From positions 186,001-250,000 of the forward strand of contig CAKPMJ010000002.1 in the NCBI GenBank assembly GCA_934167965.1: a stretch of 64,000 bases of DNA, given 5' to 3'. The notes under the pieces are model-generated. The model had not been told where the DNA came from. It did no database searches and saw nothing but the letters and a program-made list of their open reading frames with translations. Made by a program: the position numbers and the translations under genes. This DNA is from an uncultured Clostridia bacterium. GTDB taxonomy: Bacteria; Bacillota; Clostridia; TANB77; CAG-508. This document shows, piece after piece, positions 1-8,316 of this stretch; position 1 is the first letter of the stretch; each line of letters starts with the position of its first letter.

Positions 1-805
1 CCTCTATTCTAGCAATATTTCCTGAAAATATAAAAAATACGCAAAAAGTTGCAATTAATGCATAATCAACTTCTTTAAATCTTTTTCTATCTACAATAAA
101 AATTGTTAAAAATACTATAACTAATATTATTATTTGAGGTATTACTCTAAATATACTCAATATTACCAATATAAATAATGTTATATAAATATATAACTCT
201 TTTTTCTTTATTTCAAAATCTGTCTTCTCTTTTAATTCTAATTTTTCATTTTTTATAAATGCACAACATATATACAAAAGTATTGCAACAGTTATTGACT
301 GTCCTAACAATATTGTAAAAAATTCTGTAGTTGGTATATTATAGTAAGAATATAAATATAAATTCTGTGGATTTCCATAAGGTGTTATCATTCCCCCCAT
401 ATTAGCTGCTATTGTTTGCATTATAAATGTAAATGCTAAATATTTGTCATTTTTTGTTGAATGTAAAACAATGTATGTAAGTGGTAAAAATGTTATAAGA
501 GACATGTCATTTGCAACTATCATGTCAAAGAAAAATGTTCCAAATACTAATGAATAAATTACCGCTCTTCTAGTATGAAAAAGCCCTATCATTTTTCTTG
601 AAATTAATTCAAATATATTTGTACTTTTAAGTCCTGCAACTACTGCTAACATACAAAATAAACATATTAATGTCCCATAATCAAAATATTCTAAATATTT
701 CTTATCTATTGGTACAAAAAACATTGTTATTATTGTTAAAATTATTGCTGATGTTAGTACTACTTCTTTTTTCATAAAATCTAATATCTTATTTTTTGGT
801 TTCAT
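1..805 (-). CDS. SLC13/ArsB-type anion permease, 3' end cut by window edge
   Basis: A polytopic inner-membrane transporter of the ion-transporter superfamily (citrate/arsenite/Na+-dependent anion type) that runs off the left edge; about 268 codons are visible. I translated it from the minus strand. The chain is a series of hydrophobic segments with two family-like loops: NDMSLITFLPL near residue 100 and NMGGMITPYGNPQN near residue 140. The GNPQN asparagine/glycine loop is typical of ArsB/NhaD/SLC13 substrate sites. An upstream in-frame ATG exists at 817, but GGAG lies 6 nt before the ATG at 805, so I chose 805. The gene is divergent from the M14 peptidase. The substrate cannot be told from sequence; arsenite, dicarboxylate or sulfate are all possible. 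Confidence 0.75.
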   Translation of the reverse strand, partial: MKPKNKILDFMKKEVVLTSAIILTIITMFFVPIDKKYLEYFDYGTLICLFCMLAVVAGLKSTNIFELISRKMIGLFHTRRAVIYSLVFGTFFFDMIVANDMSLITFLPLTYIVLHSTKNDKYLAFTFIMQTIAANMGGMITPYGNPQNLYLYSYYNIPTTEFFTILLGQSITVAILLYICCAFIKNEKLELKEKTDFEIKKKELYIYITLFILVILSIFRVIPQIIILVIVFLTIFIVDRKRFKEVDYALIATFCVFFIFSGNIARIE

Positions 806-845
806 TTGTTTCTCCATTTTTATTTCATAGTATATTCAGTCTAAT

Positions 846-874
846 TTTACCATAATACTTTATTGTTGTATACA
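846..874 (+). promoter_or_regulatory. sigma-A type promoter for the M14 peptidase gene
   Basis: TTTACC at 846-851, a 17-bp spacer, and TATACA at 869-874. It sits 40 nt upstream of the chosen start of the M14 gene. Found by eye; no alternative consensus lies closer. Confidence 0.5.
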
Positions 875-913
875 CTTTTTTTTAATTTACATATTATATT
901 TTAGGTGATTTAT

Positions 914-2053
914 ATGCAAACATTAAAATTTGGTTCCACTGGACCTATAGTTGAATTTTTACAAAATATTTTAAAAAGATTAGGTTATTATTCTGGTAAT
1001 ATCGATGGCAATTTTGGAATAAATACCAAAAATTCTGTAATTTGGTTTCAAAGAAATTTTGGTTTACAATCTATTGATGGAATAGTTGGTCAAAAAACTT
1101 GGAATGCCCTTATGCCTTATGTAGATGGAGCATTAGGATTTATTGTACCAACTAATATTAATTATAGTTATTCAATTTTACAGATTAACATTAATACTCT
1201 AAAAAAACTTTATCCTTTTATTGAAGTTACTTCAACTGGAAAAAGTATTAATAACAACGATATTCCTGTTATAAAGATTGGAAATGGACCTAAAGAAGTT
1301 TTCTACTCTGCAGCAATTCATGCTAATGAATGGATCACATCTCCTTTACTTATGAAGTTTTTAGCTGATTATTGCTTTACTATTCAAAATAATCTTCCTA
1401 TATTTGGATATAATGCTAGACAGATTTTTAATTCTACTACTATTTATATTATGCCAATGGTAAATCCAGACGGAGTAAATCTTGTGACTGGTGAAATTCC
1501 TGAAAATTCTCCATCTTACCTATTTGCTCAAAATATATCTAGGAATTACCCAGACATTCCTTTTACTAGTGGATGGAAAGCAAATATAAGAGGTGTGGAT
1601 TTAAATCTTCAATTTCCAGCAGGATGGGCACAAGCAAGAGAAATAAAATTTTCTCAAGGCTTCACTTCTCCTGCCCCACGTGATTTTGTTGGATCTGGGC
1701 CTCTTACTGAACCTGAAGCTCTTGCCATCCATAATTTTACTTTACAACATACTTTTAGACTTATTCTTTCTTTCCATGCTCAAGGTGAAGTGATTTATTG
1801 GCAATTTCAAAATTATACACCTCCAGAAAGTTTAGCCATTGGTCAACAATTTAGCAGGCTAAGTGGCTATGATTTAGAAGATACTCCATATAATTCTAGC
1901 TTTGCAGGTTATAAAGATTGGTTTATTCAGAATTACAGAAGACCTGGATATACTATAGAATGTGGTTTAGGCGATAACCCTTTACCAACTTCACAATTTG
2001 ACACAATTTATAGAGATATTTTAGGAATTTTGGTTACAGGCGCATTGGTTTAA
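914..2053 (+). CDS. M14 zinc carboxypeptidase with N-terminal peptidoglycan-binding domain
   Basis: Probable gamma-D-glutamyl-diaminopimelate peptidase that trims peptidoglycan stem peptides. Residues ~3-65 form a PG_binding_1 domain (LQNILKRLGYY...FQ...DGIVGQKTWNAL). Residues ~85-378 form an M14 domain with the zinc motif HANEW, a later zinc His in SFHAQGE, and the catalytic Glu in TIECGLGDNP. The size and order match the Bacillus endopeptidase I/YqgT type. An upstream GTG at 905 is in frame, but AGGTGA at 903-908 sits 5 nt before the ATG at 914, which I take as the start. There is no signal peptide, so it may act on recycled muropeptides, on the forespore wall, or after non-classical release. 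Confidence 0.88.
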   Translation: MQTLKFGSTGPIVEFLQNILKRLGYYSGNIDGNFGINTKNSVIWFQRNFGLQSIDGIVGQKTWNALMPYVDGALGFIVPTNINYSYSILQININTLKKLYPFIEVTSTGKSINNNDIPVIKIGNGPKEVFYSAAIHANEWITSPLLMKFLADYCFTIQNNLPIFGYNARQIFNSTTIYIMPMVNPDGVNLVTGEIPENSPSYLFAQNISRNYPDIPFTSGWKANIRGVDLNLQFPAGWAQAREIKFSQGFTSPAPRDFVGSGPLTEPEALAIHNFTLQHTFRLILSFHAQGEVIYWQFQNYTPPESLAIGQQFSRLSGYDLEDTPYNSSFAGYKDWFIQNYRRPGYTIECGLGDNPLPTSQFDTIYRDILGILVTGALV

Positions 2054-2128
2054 ATTTTGTTGAATTTCATCGAATTTTGTTGCTAAGAAATAATTCAATA
2101 TCATATATAAAAAAGGGGGATTTTTTAT

Positions 2129-3520
2129 ATGGAGAACCAAGAAAACGAACTACAATATGATGAAGTAAACACAATAAAAAAAGTAGAACGAACAGACTCG
2201 TATTTTGATGGAAAAGTACTTGAATTAATTGGGTACAAAATTTTAGCTTTTATAATAACATTTGCAACTTTGGGTATAGCTTCTGCTTGGGCAGAAAAAT
2301 TATTAATCGCTTATACATTAGAACATACTGTATATAATGGAAAAAGATTAAAATTTGAAGGTACAGGTGCATCACTATTTGTACAAAAATTCAAATGGAT
2401 TTTCTTCACAATTATTACTTTAGGAATCTACTCTCTTTGGATTCCTATAAAGAAAGAAAAATGGATTGCTTCAAATATCCATTTTGAAAAAGAAGAATTT
2501 GTTGTAGGAGATAGCTATTTTGATGGCGGATTATTAGGCTTAATTGGAGTGAATTTATTTTGCAAATTATTAACAATCATTTCATTTGGAATATTATATC
2601 CATTCGGGATCTGTTACAAACAAAAATGGCTTATAAAACATACTATTATAAACCGTAAGAAAATAATATTTGATGGAAAGGCTCTAAGTCTAATTGGACA
2701 TTATCTATTATGGATTCTATTATGTTTAGTTACATTTGGTATTTATGGATTATGGTTGCCTATTAAAATTGAAAACTGGAAAGCAAAAAACACTCACATA
2801 AAATTAAAAGATGAGGAAGATCCATCTACTTCACCTATTCCAGGAATAATTGCAATTCTACTCTCTATCATTATAGTAATAACATTTATAACATACAGTG
2901 TAAAAAACATTAACAAAATAGCAAATGATGGATTTGACTTCGAACAAGTAATTAATCAAATTATTAATAAAAATTACAAACCATCAGACAGAAATAATTC
3001 ATCTGTAAAAAGCATAACTAACAATACAAATACTAATTCAAGCTCAAAAAGTAAAACAAACAAGATTACAAACACTACTTCAAACAAAAGTGATAACTCA
3101 AGCATTAGCAAAGAAAAGCCAAAATATACAACTAAAGACTTTAAAAGATACAAAAAAGTAACTTTGATCGACAGTGTAGCTACTTATAGAGCACCAGATC
3201 ATACTTCAGATATGGTCGCATCAATTGAAGGAAAAAATATTGCAATAACTGAAAATATGGGAGCAATTTTAATACCTAATGCAAATGCAAAATATTTATA
3301 TAAAGTTTCTACAGCAAAAGGAAATAAACTTAATTTATATTTTATAACTAATAACAACATTTTATATGTGATATATAATCCAAACTCAAGTACTGAAAAT
3401 CAAAAAAAGATAAAAGTGCAAAGTTCCGTTTTTGAATTTTTAGGAACAAAGACAAAAAATGGTGAAAAATATCTAACTGTACTATTGACAAATGGTGACA
3501 CAAAAGATATCTCATATTAA
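2129..3520 (+). CDS. DUF898 (YjgN-like) membrane protein with C-terminal extracytoplasmic domain
   Basis: Membrane protein of unknown function, 463 residues. The first ~225 residues are made of repeats of about 50 residues, each led by an F-D/E-G signature (residues 26, 77, 131, 181), followed by hydrophobic segments containing TFGIYGLW/TLGIYSLW-type motifs. This is the pattern of DUF898/YjgN proteins. A further membrane segment (~238-256) is followed by a Ser/Asn/Lys-rich linker (~285-335) and a ~120-residue C-terminal domain I do not recognise, presumably outside the cell. AGGGGG precedes the ATG. It ends at a terminator shared with gerW. The domain fusion and linker suggest a surface-exposed sensor or adaptor; that is inference. 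Confidence 0.7.
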   Translation: MENQENELQYDEVNTIKKVERTDSYFDGKVLELIGYKILAFIITFATLGIASAWAEKLLIAYTLEHTVYNGKRLKFEGTGASLFVQKFKWIFFTIITLGIYSLWIPIKKEKWIASNIHFEKEEFVVGDSYFDGGLLGLIGVNLFCKLLTIISFGILYPFGICYKQKWLIKHTIINRKKIIFDGKALSLIGHYLLWILLCLVTFGIYGLWLPIKIENWKAKNTHIKLKDEEDPSTSPIPGIIAILLSIIIVITFITYSVKNINKIANDGFDFEQVINQIINKNYKPSDRNNSSVKSITNNTNTNSSSKSKTNKITNTTSNKSDNSSISKEKPKYTTKDFKRYKKVTLIDSVATYRAPDHTSDMVASIEGKNIAITENMGAILIPNANAKYLYKVSTAKGNKLNLYFITNNNILYVIYNPNSSTENQKKIKVQSSVFEFLGTKTKNGEKYLTVLLTNGDTKDISY

Positions 3521-3561
3521 ATTAAAGAAGTCATGTAAATAATTAGCATGACTTCTTTAAT
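3521..3561. terminator. bidirectional intrinsic terminator
   Basis: A 15-bp perfect stem (3521-3535 with 3547-3561) around an 11-nt loop, between the convergent DUF898 gene and gerW. Confidence 0.85.
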
Positions 3562-3562
3562 T

Positions 3563-4105
3563 CTATTCTATTTTAGTTTCCTTTTCTATTATTTTATCTT
3601 TTATAATTCTTTCTTCTGGTTCTTCCTTTTTTTCTTCTTGTGCTTTTATGTTTTTTTGCATTTGATTTATTATCTTTTCTGTCTGTTCTTTTTTGTCTTG
3701 CATTGATTTATTAAACATTGCATTCACTTTTTCAAATAAATCTGGAATATAATCTAAAAGTTTGTCCAATGATGTTGAATGGTTTACTGGTAATAGTTTT
3801 ACAACATTTCCTTGTATTACTAAAAATGCAACTGGATTTACTGTAACACCTGCACCTGCTCCCCCACCAAATGGTAATCTATATTGTATTTGTTCATCTT
3901 TGTCCCTTTTATTATACTCATCTACAGTTTCTCCTTTAAACTCACTACCTCCTGCTACAAACCCGAATGATACCTTTGATATTGGTATAACTGCAATATT
4001 GTTTGCTGCCTGAATAGGATCACCTATTATTGTATTTACATCAATCATATCTTTTATGCTATTCATTGCTGTAAGCATAAGCCCTTCTATTGGATGATCT
4101 GCCAT
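3563..4105 (-). CDS. gerW: GerW family sporulation protein (YtfJ)
   Basis: Spore protein of the GerW/YtfJ family; in Bacillus subtilis YtfJ is made in the forespore and is needed for normal germination. The 180-residue length is slightly long for the family. The family signatures are present: MADHPIEGLM at the N-terminus, FGFVAGGSEF (~residues 47-56), and a glycine-rich PFGGGAGAGVTV stretch before VNPVAFLVI. The last ~60 residues are Lys/Glu-rich and probably helical. An AAGGAGA-type site inside the upstream gene precedes the ATG. The reading frame overlaps the 3' end of the DUF2953 gene by 47 nt, the conserved ytfI-ytfJ pairing, which suggests translational coupling. It supports a spore-forming host. 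Confidence 0.92.
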   Translation of the reverse strand: MADHPIEGLMLTAMNSIKDMIDVNTIIGDPIQAANNIAVIPISKVSFGFVAGGSEFKGETVDEYNKRDKDEQIQYRLPFGGGAGAGVTVNPVAFLVIQGNVVKLLPVNHSTSLDKLLDYIPDLFEKVNAMFNKSMQDKKEQTEKIINQMQKNIKAQEEKKEEPEERIIKDKIIEKETKIE

Positions 4106-4664
4106 TTTTATTCACTCTCCTTTTCATTTTTAAAACATATATTATTATATCAATAATATGTATCTTATTTAGCACAAATATACCATCAAATTGTAAATTT
4201 AATATATTTCTATCTTGATATATGGGTACGATTTTAAAAATAGATTTTTCATTTAATATAATTCCTAATATAGTTGAGATAATTCCTAAAGTAACTGCTG
4301 TAAATGCAGCATTTTCAGTTCCAAAATATAATGCTAAATTTGCTTTTTCTATATTTATTTTCTTTATTACATCGATAAATTTTATATCAAAATTATTTTT
4401 ATCCTTTTTTAATTTGCTTTTTATTTGTTTCTTTAATTCTTCTCTTTCTAATTTGTTCTTTATAATACTAAGTTTGAAAATCTTAATTTTTTTTAATATA
4501 TAGAAATTCAAAGAAATTTCATAATCATTATGAATTATTCTTTCTTCTTGTTTTGGCAATTCTATCTTTAAGTCTTTTATTTTTATTTTTATAGTAGCAC
4601 TCATTAATATTAAAATATATGAAATCAATAACATTATTAAAAATAAAAAAAACAATACTATCAC
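4059..4664 (-). CDS. DUF2953 domain protein (YtfI-like)
   Basis: A 201-residue protein with a very hydrophobic N-terminal segment (residues 1-22), probably a membrane anchor, followed by a basic, lysine-rich region. A C-terminal half contains TAVTLGIISTILG and FVLNKIHIIDIIIYVLK, which match the DUF2953 family as I remember it. In Bacillus this family (YtfI) lies directly upstream of ytfJ and is thought to be sporulation-associated; the same order holds here, with a 47-nt overlap into gerW. Its biochemical role is unknown. AAGAGGTGATAG precedes the ATG. The annotation rests on the neighbourhood as well as on sequence. Confidence 0.75.
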   Translation of the reverse strand: MIVLFFLFLIMLLISYILILMSATIKIKIKDLKIELPKQEERIIHNDYEISLNFYILKKIKIFKLSIIKNKLEREELKKQIKSKLKKDKNNFDIKFIDVIKKINIEKANLALYFGTENAAFTAVTLGIISTILGIILNEKSIFKIVPIYQDRNILNLQFDGIFVLNKIHIIDIIIYVLKMKRRVNKNGRSSNRRAYAYSNE

Positions 4665-4718
4665 CTCTTTATAAAAATAAGGTTTAGTATTATTTTTTCC
4701 ATTTTTATGAAACTCATA

Positions 4719-6575
4719 CTATAATTTGTTTTGTTTTATATAATTAATTATACTTTGTATATCTTGACCATACATTTTTTCTAATTGTTCTACTTGTCCA
4801 TGTTTTACAAATACATCTGGATATCCATAAGATTTTATTTTTATATTTCTTAATTTCTCATCTACAATTAATTCTTTTATACTACTTGCGAGTCCTCCAA
4901 TTATAGTTCCATCTTCTATTGTTATTACAAATTTTGTTTTAGTTATGGAATCAACTATTTTTTCTTTGTCTAATGGCTTTAAAAATCTTGCATTTATTAT
5001 TTCTGCACCTATATTTTCTTTTTGTAATTCTTCTCTAATTTGCATTGCTTTTGAAACTGTTTTTCCTATACCTATAATTGTTATATCTTTACCATGTCTT
5101 AAAATCTCTGATTTTCCATATTCAATATCTGTCTCTGATTTTATTTTTTCTTTTGATTCTCCACCTCTTGGGTAACGTATTACAACTGGTTTATTAAGAT
5201 TTGCAGCAAAATCCATCATGTCTCTTAATTCTTTAAAATCCTTTGGTGCCATTAATGTTATATTAGGTATTAATTTAAAAAATGCCAAATCAAATAAACC
5301 TTGATGTGTTTCTCCATCTGCTCCAACTATGCCTGCTCTATCTACACACATTATTACAGGTAAATTTTGCATACATATATCATGTATTACCTGATCATAT
5401 GCTCTTTGATAAAATGATGAATATATTGGTACAAATGGTATCATTCCTTCTTTTGCCAAACCTGCCGCAAATGTTAATGCATGTTGTTCCGCAATCCCAA
5501 CATCAAAAAATCTTTCTGGATATTTTTTAGCAAATTCTGTTAATCCTGTTCCTGCTTTCATTGATGCAGTTATTGCAACTATATTTTTATTTTTATCTGC
5601 TATTTCTAATAATTTTTCTCCAAAAACTTTTGAGTAATCTTCCTTTTTCTCTTTTTTGGGCTTTCCAGTTTTTATATCAAAACTTCCTGTAGCATGAAAT
5701 CTATCAGGGTTCTCCTCTGCTATCTTATAGCCTTTTCCTTTTTTTGTTAACACATGTATTAATACAGGGCCATCTGCTTCTTTAGCACCTTTTAGTAAAA
5801 CTTCTAAATCTCCTATATTATGACCGTCAACTGGTCCTAGATACTTAAAACCTATATCTTCAAAAAACATTTTCGGTATTATAATTTGCTTTATTCCATT
5901 TTTCGCTTTTTGAACAAATTTCACTATTGGCTTTCCAATCACAGGTATCTTGTTGATTATTCTCTTTCCTGTTTTATTAGAATTAGTATAGTTTTTCCTT
6001 GTTCTTAATTTACTTAGGAACATATTTACTCCACCAATATTTTTAGAGATACTCATTTCATTATCGTTTAATATTACTATCATTTTTGTTTGTGAACTTC
6101 CTGCATGATTTAATGCTTCTAATGCCATTCCCCCAGTCAATGATCCATCTCCAATAACTGCTATAACAGAGTTATTTTCTTTTTTTATATCTCTTGCTTT
6201 TGCCATTCCCATTGCTGCAGATATTGATGTACTACTATGACCTGTATTAAAACTATCTGTATCTGATTCATCTGTCTTAGGAAATCCAGCTATTCCATTT
6301 AGTTTTCTTAAAGTTTTTAACTGTTCTTTTCTTCCTGTTATTATTTTATGTACATAACTTTGATGACCAACATCCCATACTATTTTATCTTTTGGAACAT
6401 CAAAAATACTATGTAATGCTATTGTTAATTCTACTACCCCTAAATTTGATGCTAAATGTCCACCATTTTCTGATACTATTTCTAGTATATATTTCCTAAT
6501 TTCATCAGCTAAAATTTTCTTTTCACTCAAATTTAATTTTTTTATATCTTCTGCTGAATTTATTTTCTCTAACAC
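4719..6575 (-). CDS. dxs: 1-deoxy-D-xylulose-5-phosphate synthase
   Basis: Thiamine-diphosphate enzyme that condenses pyruvate and glyceraldehyde-3-phosphate to DXP, the first step of the MEP isoprenoid route (also feeding thiamine and pyridoxal). Full length at 618 residues. Visible features: the GHQSYVHK segment (~70), the ThDP/Mg motif GDGSLTGG (~143) with the partner Asn region NDNEMSIS, the catalytic Glu in VGIAEQHA (~365), and DRAGIVGADGETHQG of the transketolase pyrimidine domain. The start is GTG at 6575 with AAGGAG 7 nt upstream. It is followed by the DUF2953/gerW pair and preceded by recN, a linkage seen in many Firmicutes. Confidence 0.97.
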   Translation of the reverse strand: MLEKINSAEDIKKLNLSEKKILADEIRKYILEIVSENGGHLASNLGVVELTIALHSIFDVPKDKIVWDVGHQSYVHKIITGRKEQLKTLRKLNGIAGFPKTDESDTDSFNTGHSSTSISAAMGMAKARDIKKENNSVIAVIGDGSLTGGMALEALNHAGSSQTKMIVILNDNEMSISKNIGGVNMFLSKLRTRKNYTNSNKTGKRIINKIPVIGKPIVKFVQKAKNGIKQIIIPKMFFEDIGFKYLGPVDGHNIGDLEVLLKGAKEADGPVLIHVLTKKGKGYKIAEENPDRFHATGSFDIKTGKPKKEKKEDYSKVFGEKLLEIADKNKNIVAITASMKAGTGLTEFAKKYPERFFDVGIAEQHALTFAAGLAKEGMIPFVPIYSSFYQRAYDQVIHDICMQNLPVIMCVDRAGIVGADGETHQGLFDLAFFKLIPNITLMAPKDFKELRDMMDFAANLNKPVVIRYPRGGESKEKIKSETDIEYGKSEILRHGKDITIIGIGKTVSKAMQIREELQKENIGAEIINARFLKPLDKEKIVDSITKTKFVITIEDGTIIGGLASSIKELIVDEKLRNIKIKSYGYPDVFVKHGQVEQLEKMYGQDIQSIINYIKQNKL

Positions 6576-6602
6576 TGTTTCACTCCTTGCTAGTCCTACA
6601 TT

Positions 6603-8231
6603 TTATGAGACTTTTTTATTTCTCAATTCATATGCATATTTTATTGTTGCCTCATTTACTTCTCCGGAAGAGATTCTTGCTATTTCCCTTATTATTTCAT
6701 CTTCTTTCAATAGTTTGATATTTGTATTTGTTCTTTCGTTCACAATTTTTTTACTAATAAAATAATTATAGTCTGCTATTGCTGCTATATTAGGTAAATG
6801 TGATATGCATAATATTTGATGCTCTTTTGCAATTTTACTTAATTTTTCTGCTACACTATTTGCTGCTTTTCCACTTATCCCTGTATCTATTTCGTCAAAT
6901 ATTAAAGTTGGTGTTTTATCTACATCTGCAAGAACTGTTTTTATTGCAAGCATTACCCTTGACATTTCACCACCAGAGGCTGTTTTGCTTAGTTCCTTCT
7001 CATCTTCTCCTAAATTTGTACTGATATAAAATGTTATCTTATCTTTTCCTGTCTCTAAAAATTCTTCCATATAATCTATATGAATATTTATTTTTGCACT
7101 TTTCATTTCTAATTCTTGCAAATTTTTATTTATTTTTTCTGATAATTTCAAACTATATTGTAAACGTATCTCATGCATTTGAGTAGATATATCTTCCATT
7201 TTACTCTCAATTTGTTTTTGCTCTTGTTTCAATTTGTTTGTGTATTCTTCTAAATTTTCAATTCTATATACTTCTTTTTTTGTTTCTTCTAAATATTCTA
7301 ATATTTCCTTTATAGAATTTCCATATTTTCTTTTTAGTGAGTATATTAAATCCAATCTTTCTTCTATATTATTTCTTTCTTCTTCATCAAAATATGTATC
7401 ATCTTTAAAATCTGATATATCTCTTGATATCTCTTGAAGTTCATAATATATATTTTTTAAATTGCTTGCAACGTTTTCGTATTTTTCATCTATTGTTTCG
7501 ATTTTTTCTAATGCTCTAATAGCATTACTCAATGAATCTATAGTATTTTCACCAATTGATGTATCTGCTTCATTTAAATTTGTTGATATTTTTTCAGAAT
7601 TCATAATGATTTTTCTTTTTTCTTCTAACAATTCTTCTTCATTTTCTTTTAATTCTGCTTCTTCTATTTCATTTACTTGATATTTTAGTAAATCTATTTT
7701 TCTTTGTCTTTCTTTTTCATCTCCCAAATTTTCTTTTAATTCTTTTTTTATCAAACTATATTTTGAAAATAATTGTGTATATTCTTCTTTTAGAAATCTT
7801 ATTTTATCTCCAATGAAACCATCTAAATATTTTTGGTGTTCTTTTGTGTCTAATAAATTCTGGTTGTCATTTTGCCCGTGTATTTCTATGTATTTACTCA
7901 TAAATTCTTTTAATTCATTTACAGTTACCATTCTACCATTTATTTTACACATATTTCTTCCATTTAAATTTATTTCTCTTGATATTATTATATTTCCATC
8001 TATCGAGTTTTCGTCTTCTGGATCATACATACATAATTCAACATAGGAATTATTTTCTCCTTTTCTTATCATCTCCTTAGAAAACCTTCCTCCTGATATT
8101 ATTCCAAGTGAACCTATTATAAGTGTTTTTCCTGCACCTGTTTCTCCTGTTAATACATTAAGTCCATTATTAAAATCTATTTCTAAATCTTCTATAATTC
8201 CTATGTTTTTTATATGTAATTTTGTTATCAT
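6603..8231 (-). CDS. recN: DNA repair protein RecN
   Basis: SMC-like ATPase acting early in double-strand-break repair. 542 residues, normal for the family. Walker A GETGAGKT lies at ~30-37, a long Lys/Glu-rich coiled-coil stretch at ~150-380 with a short central break, then the signature TASGGEMSR, Walker B TLIFDEIDTGISG, and the H-loop CISHLPNIAAIAD. GGAGGT sits 7 nt before the ATG at 8231. The stop is 27 nt from the start of dxs, so the two are likely co-transcribed. No anomalies seen. Confidence 0.96.
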   Translation of the reverse strand: MITKLHIKNIGIIEDLEIDFNNGLNVLTGETGAGKTLIIGSLGIISGGRFSKEMIRKGENNSYVELCMYDPEDENSIDGNIIISREINLNGRNMCKINGRMVTVNELKEFMSKYIEIHGQNDNQNLLDTKEHQKYLDGFIGDKIRFLKEEYTQLFSKYSLIKKELKENLGDEKERQRKIDLLKYQVNEIEEAELKENEEELLEEKRKIIMNSEKISTNLNEADTSIGENTIDSLSNAIRALEKIETIDEKYENVASNLKNIYYELQEISRDISDFKDDTYFDEEERNNIEERLDLIYSLKRKYGNSIKEILEYLEETKKEVYRIENLEEYTNKLKQEQKQIESKMEDISTQMHEIRLQYSLKLSEKINKNLQELEMKSAKINIHIDYMEEFLETGKDKITFYISTNLGEDEKELSKTASGGEMSRVMLAIKTVLADVDKTPTLIFDEIDTGISGKAANSVAEKLSKIAKEHQILCISHLPNIAAIADYNYFISKKIVNERTNTNIKLLKEDEIIREIARISSGEVNEATIKYAYELRNKKVS

Positions 8232-8316
8232 AATAATACCTCCATTTTGCGAATTATTGTTTGGTATTATTATACATCTATTTTATTGTTTGTCAATAGT
8301 TTTTACGAACATTTTT

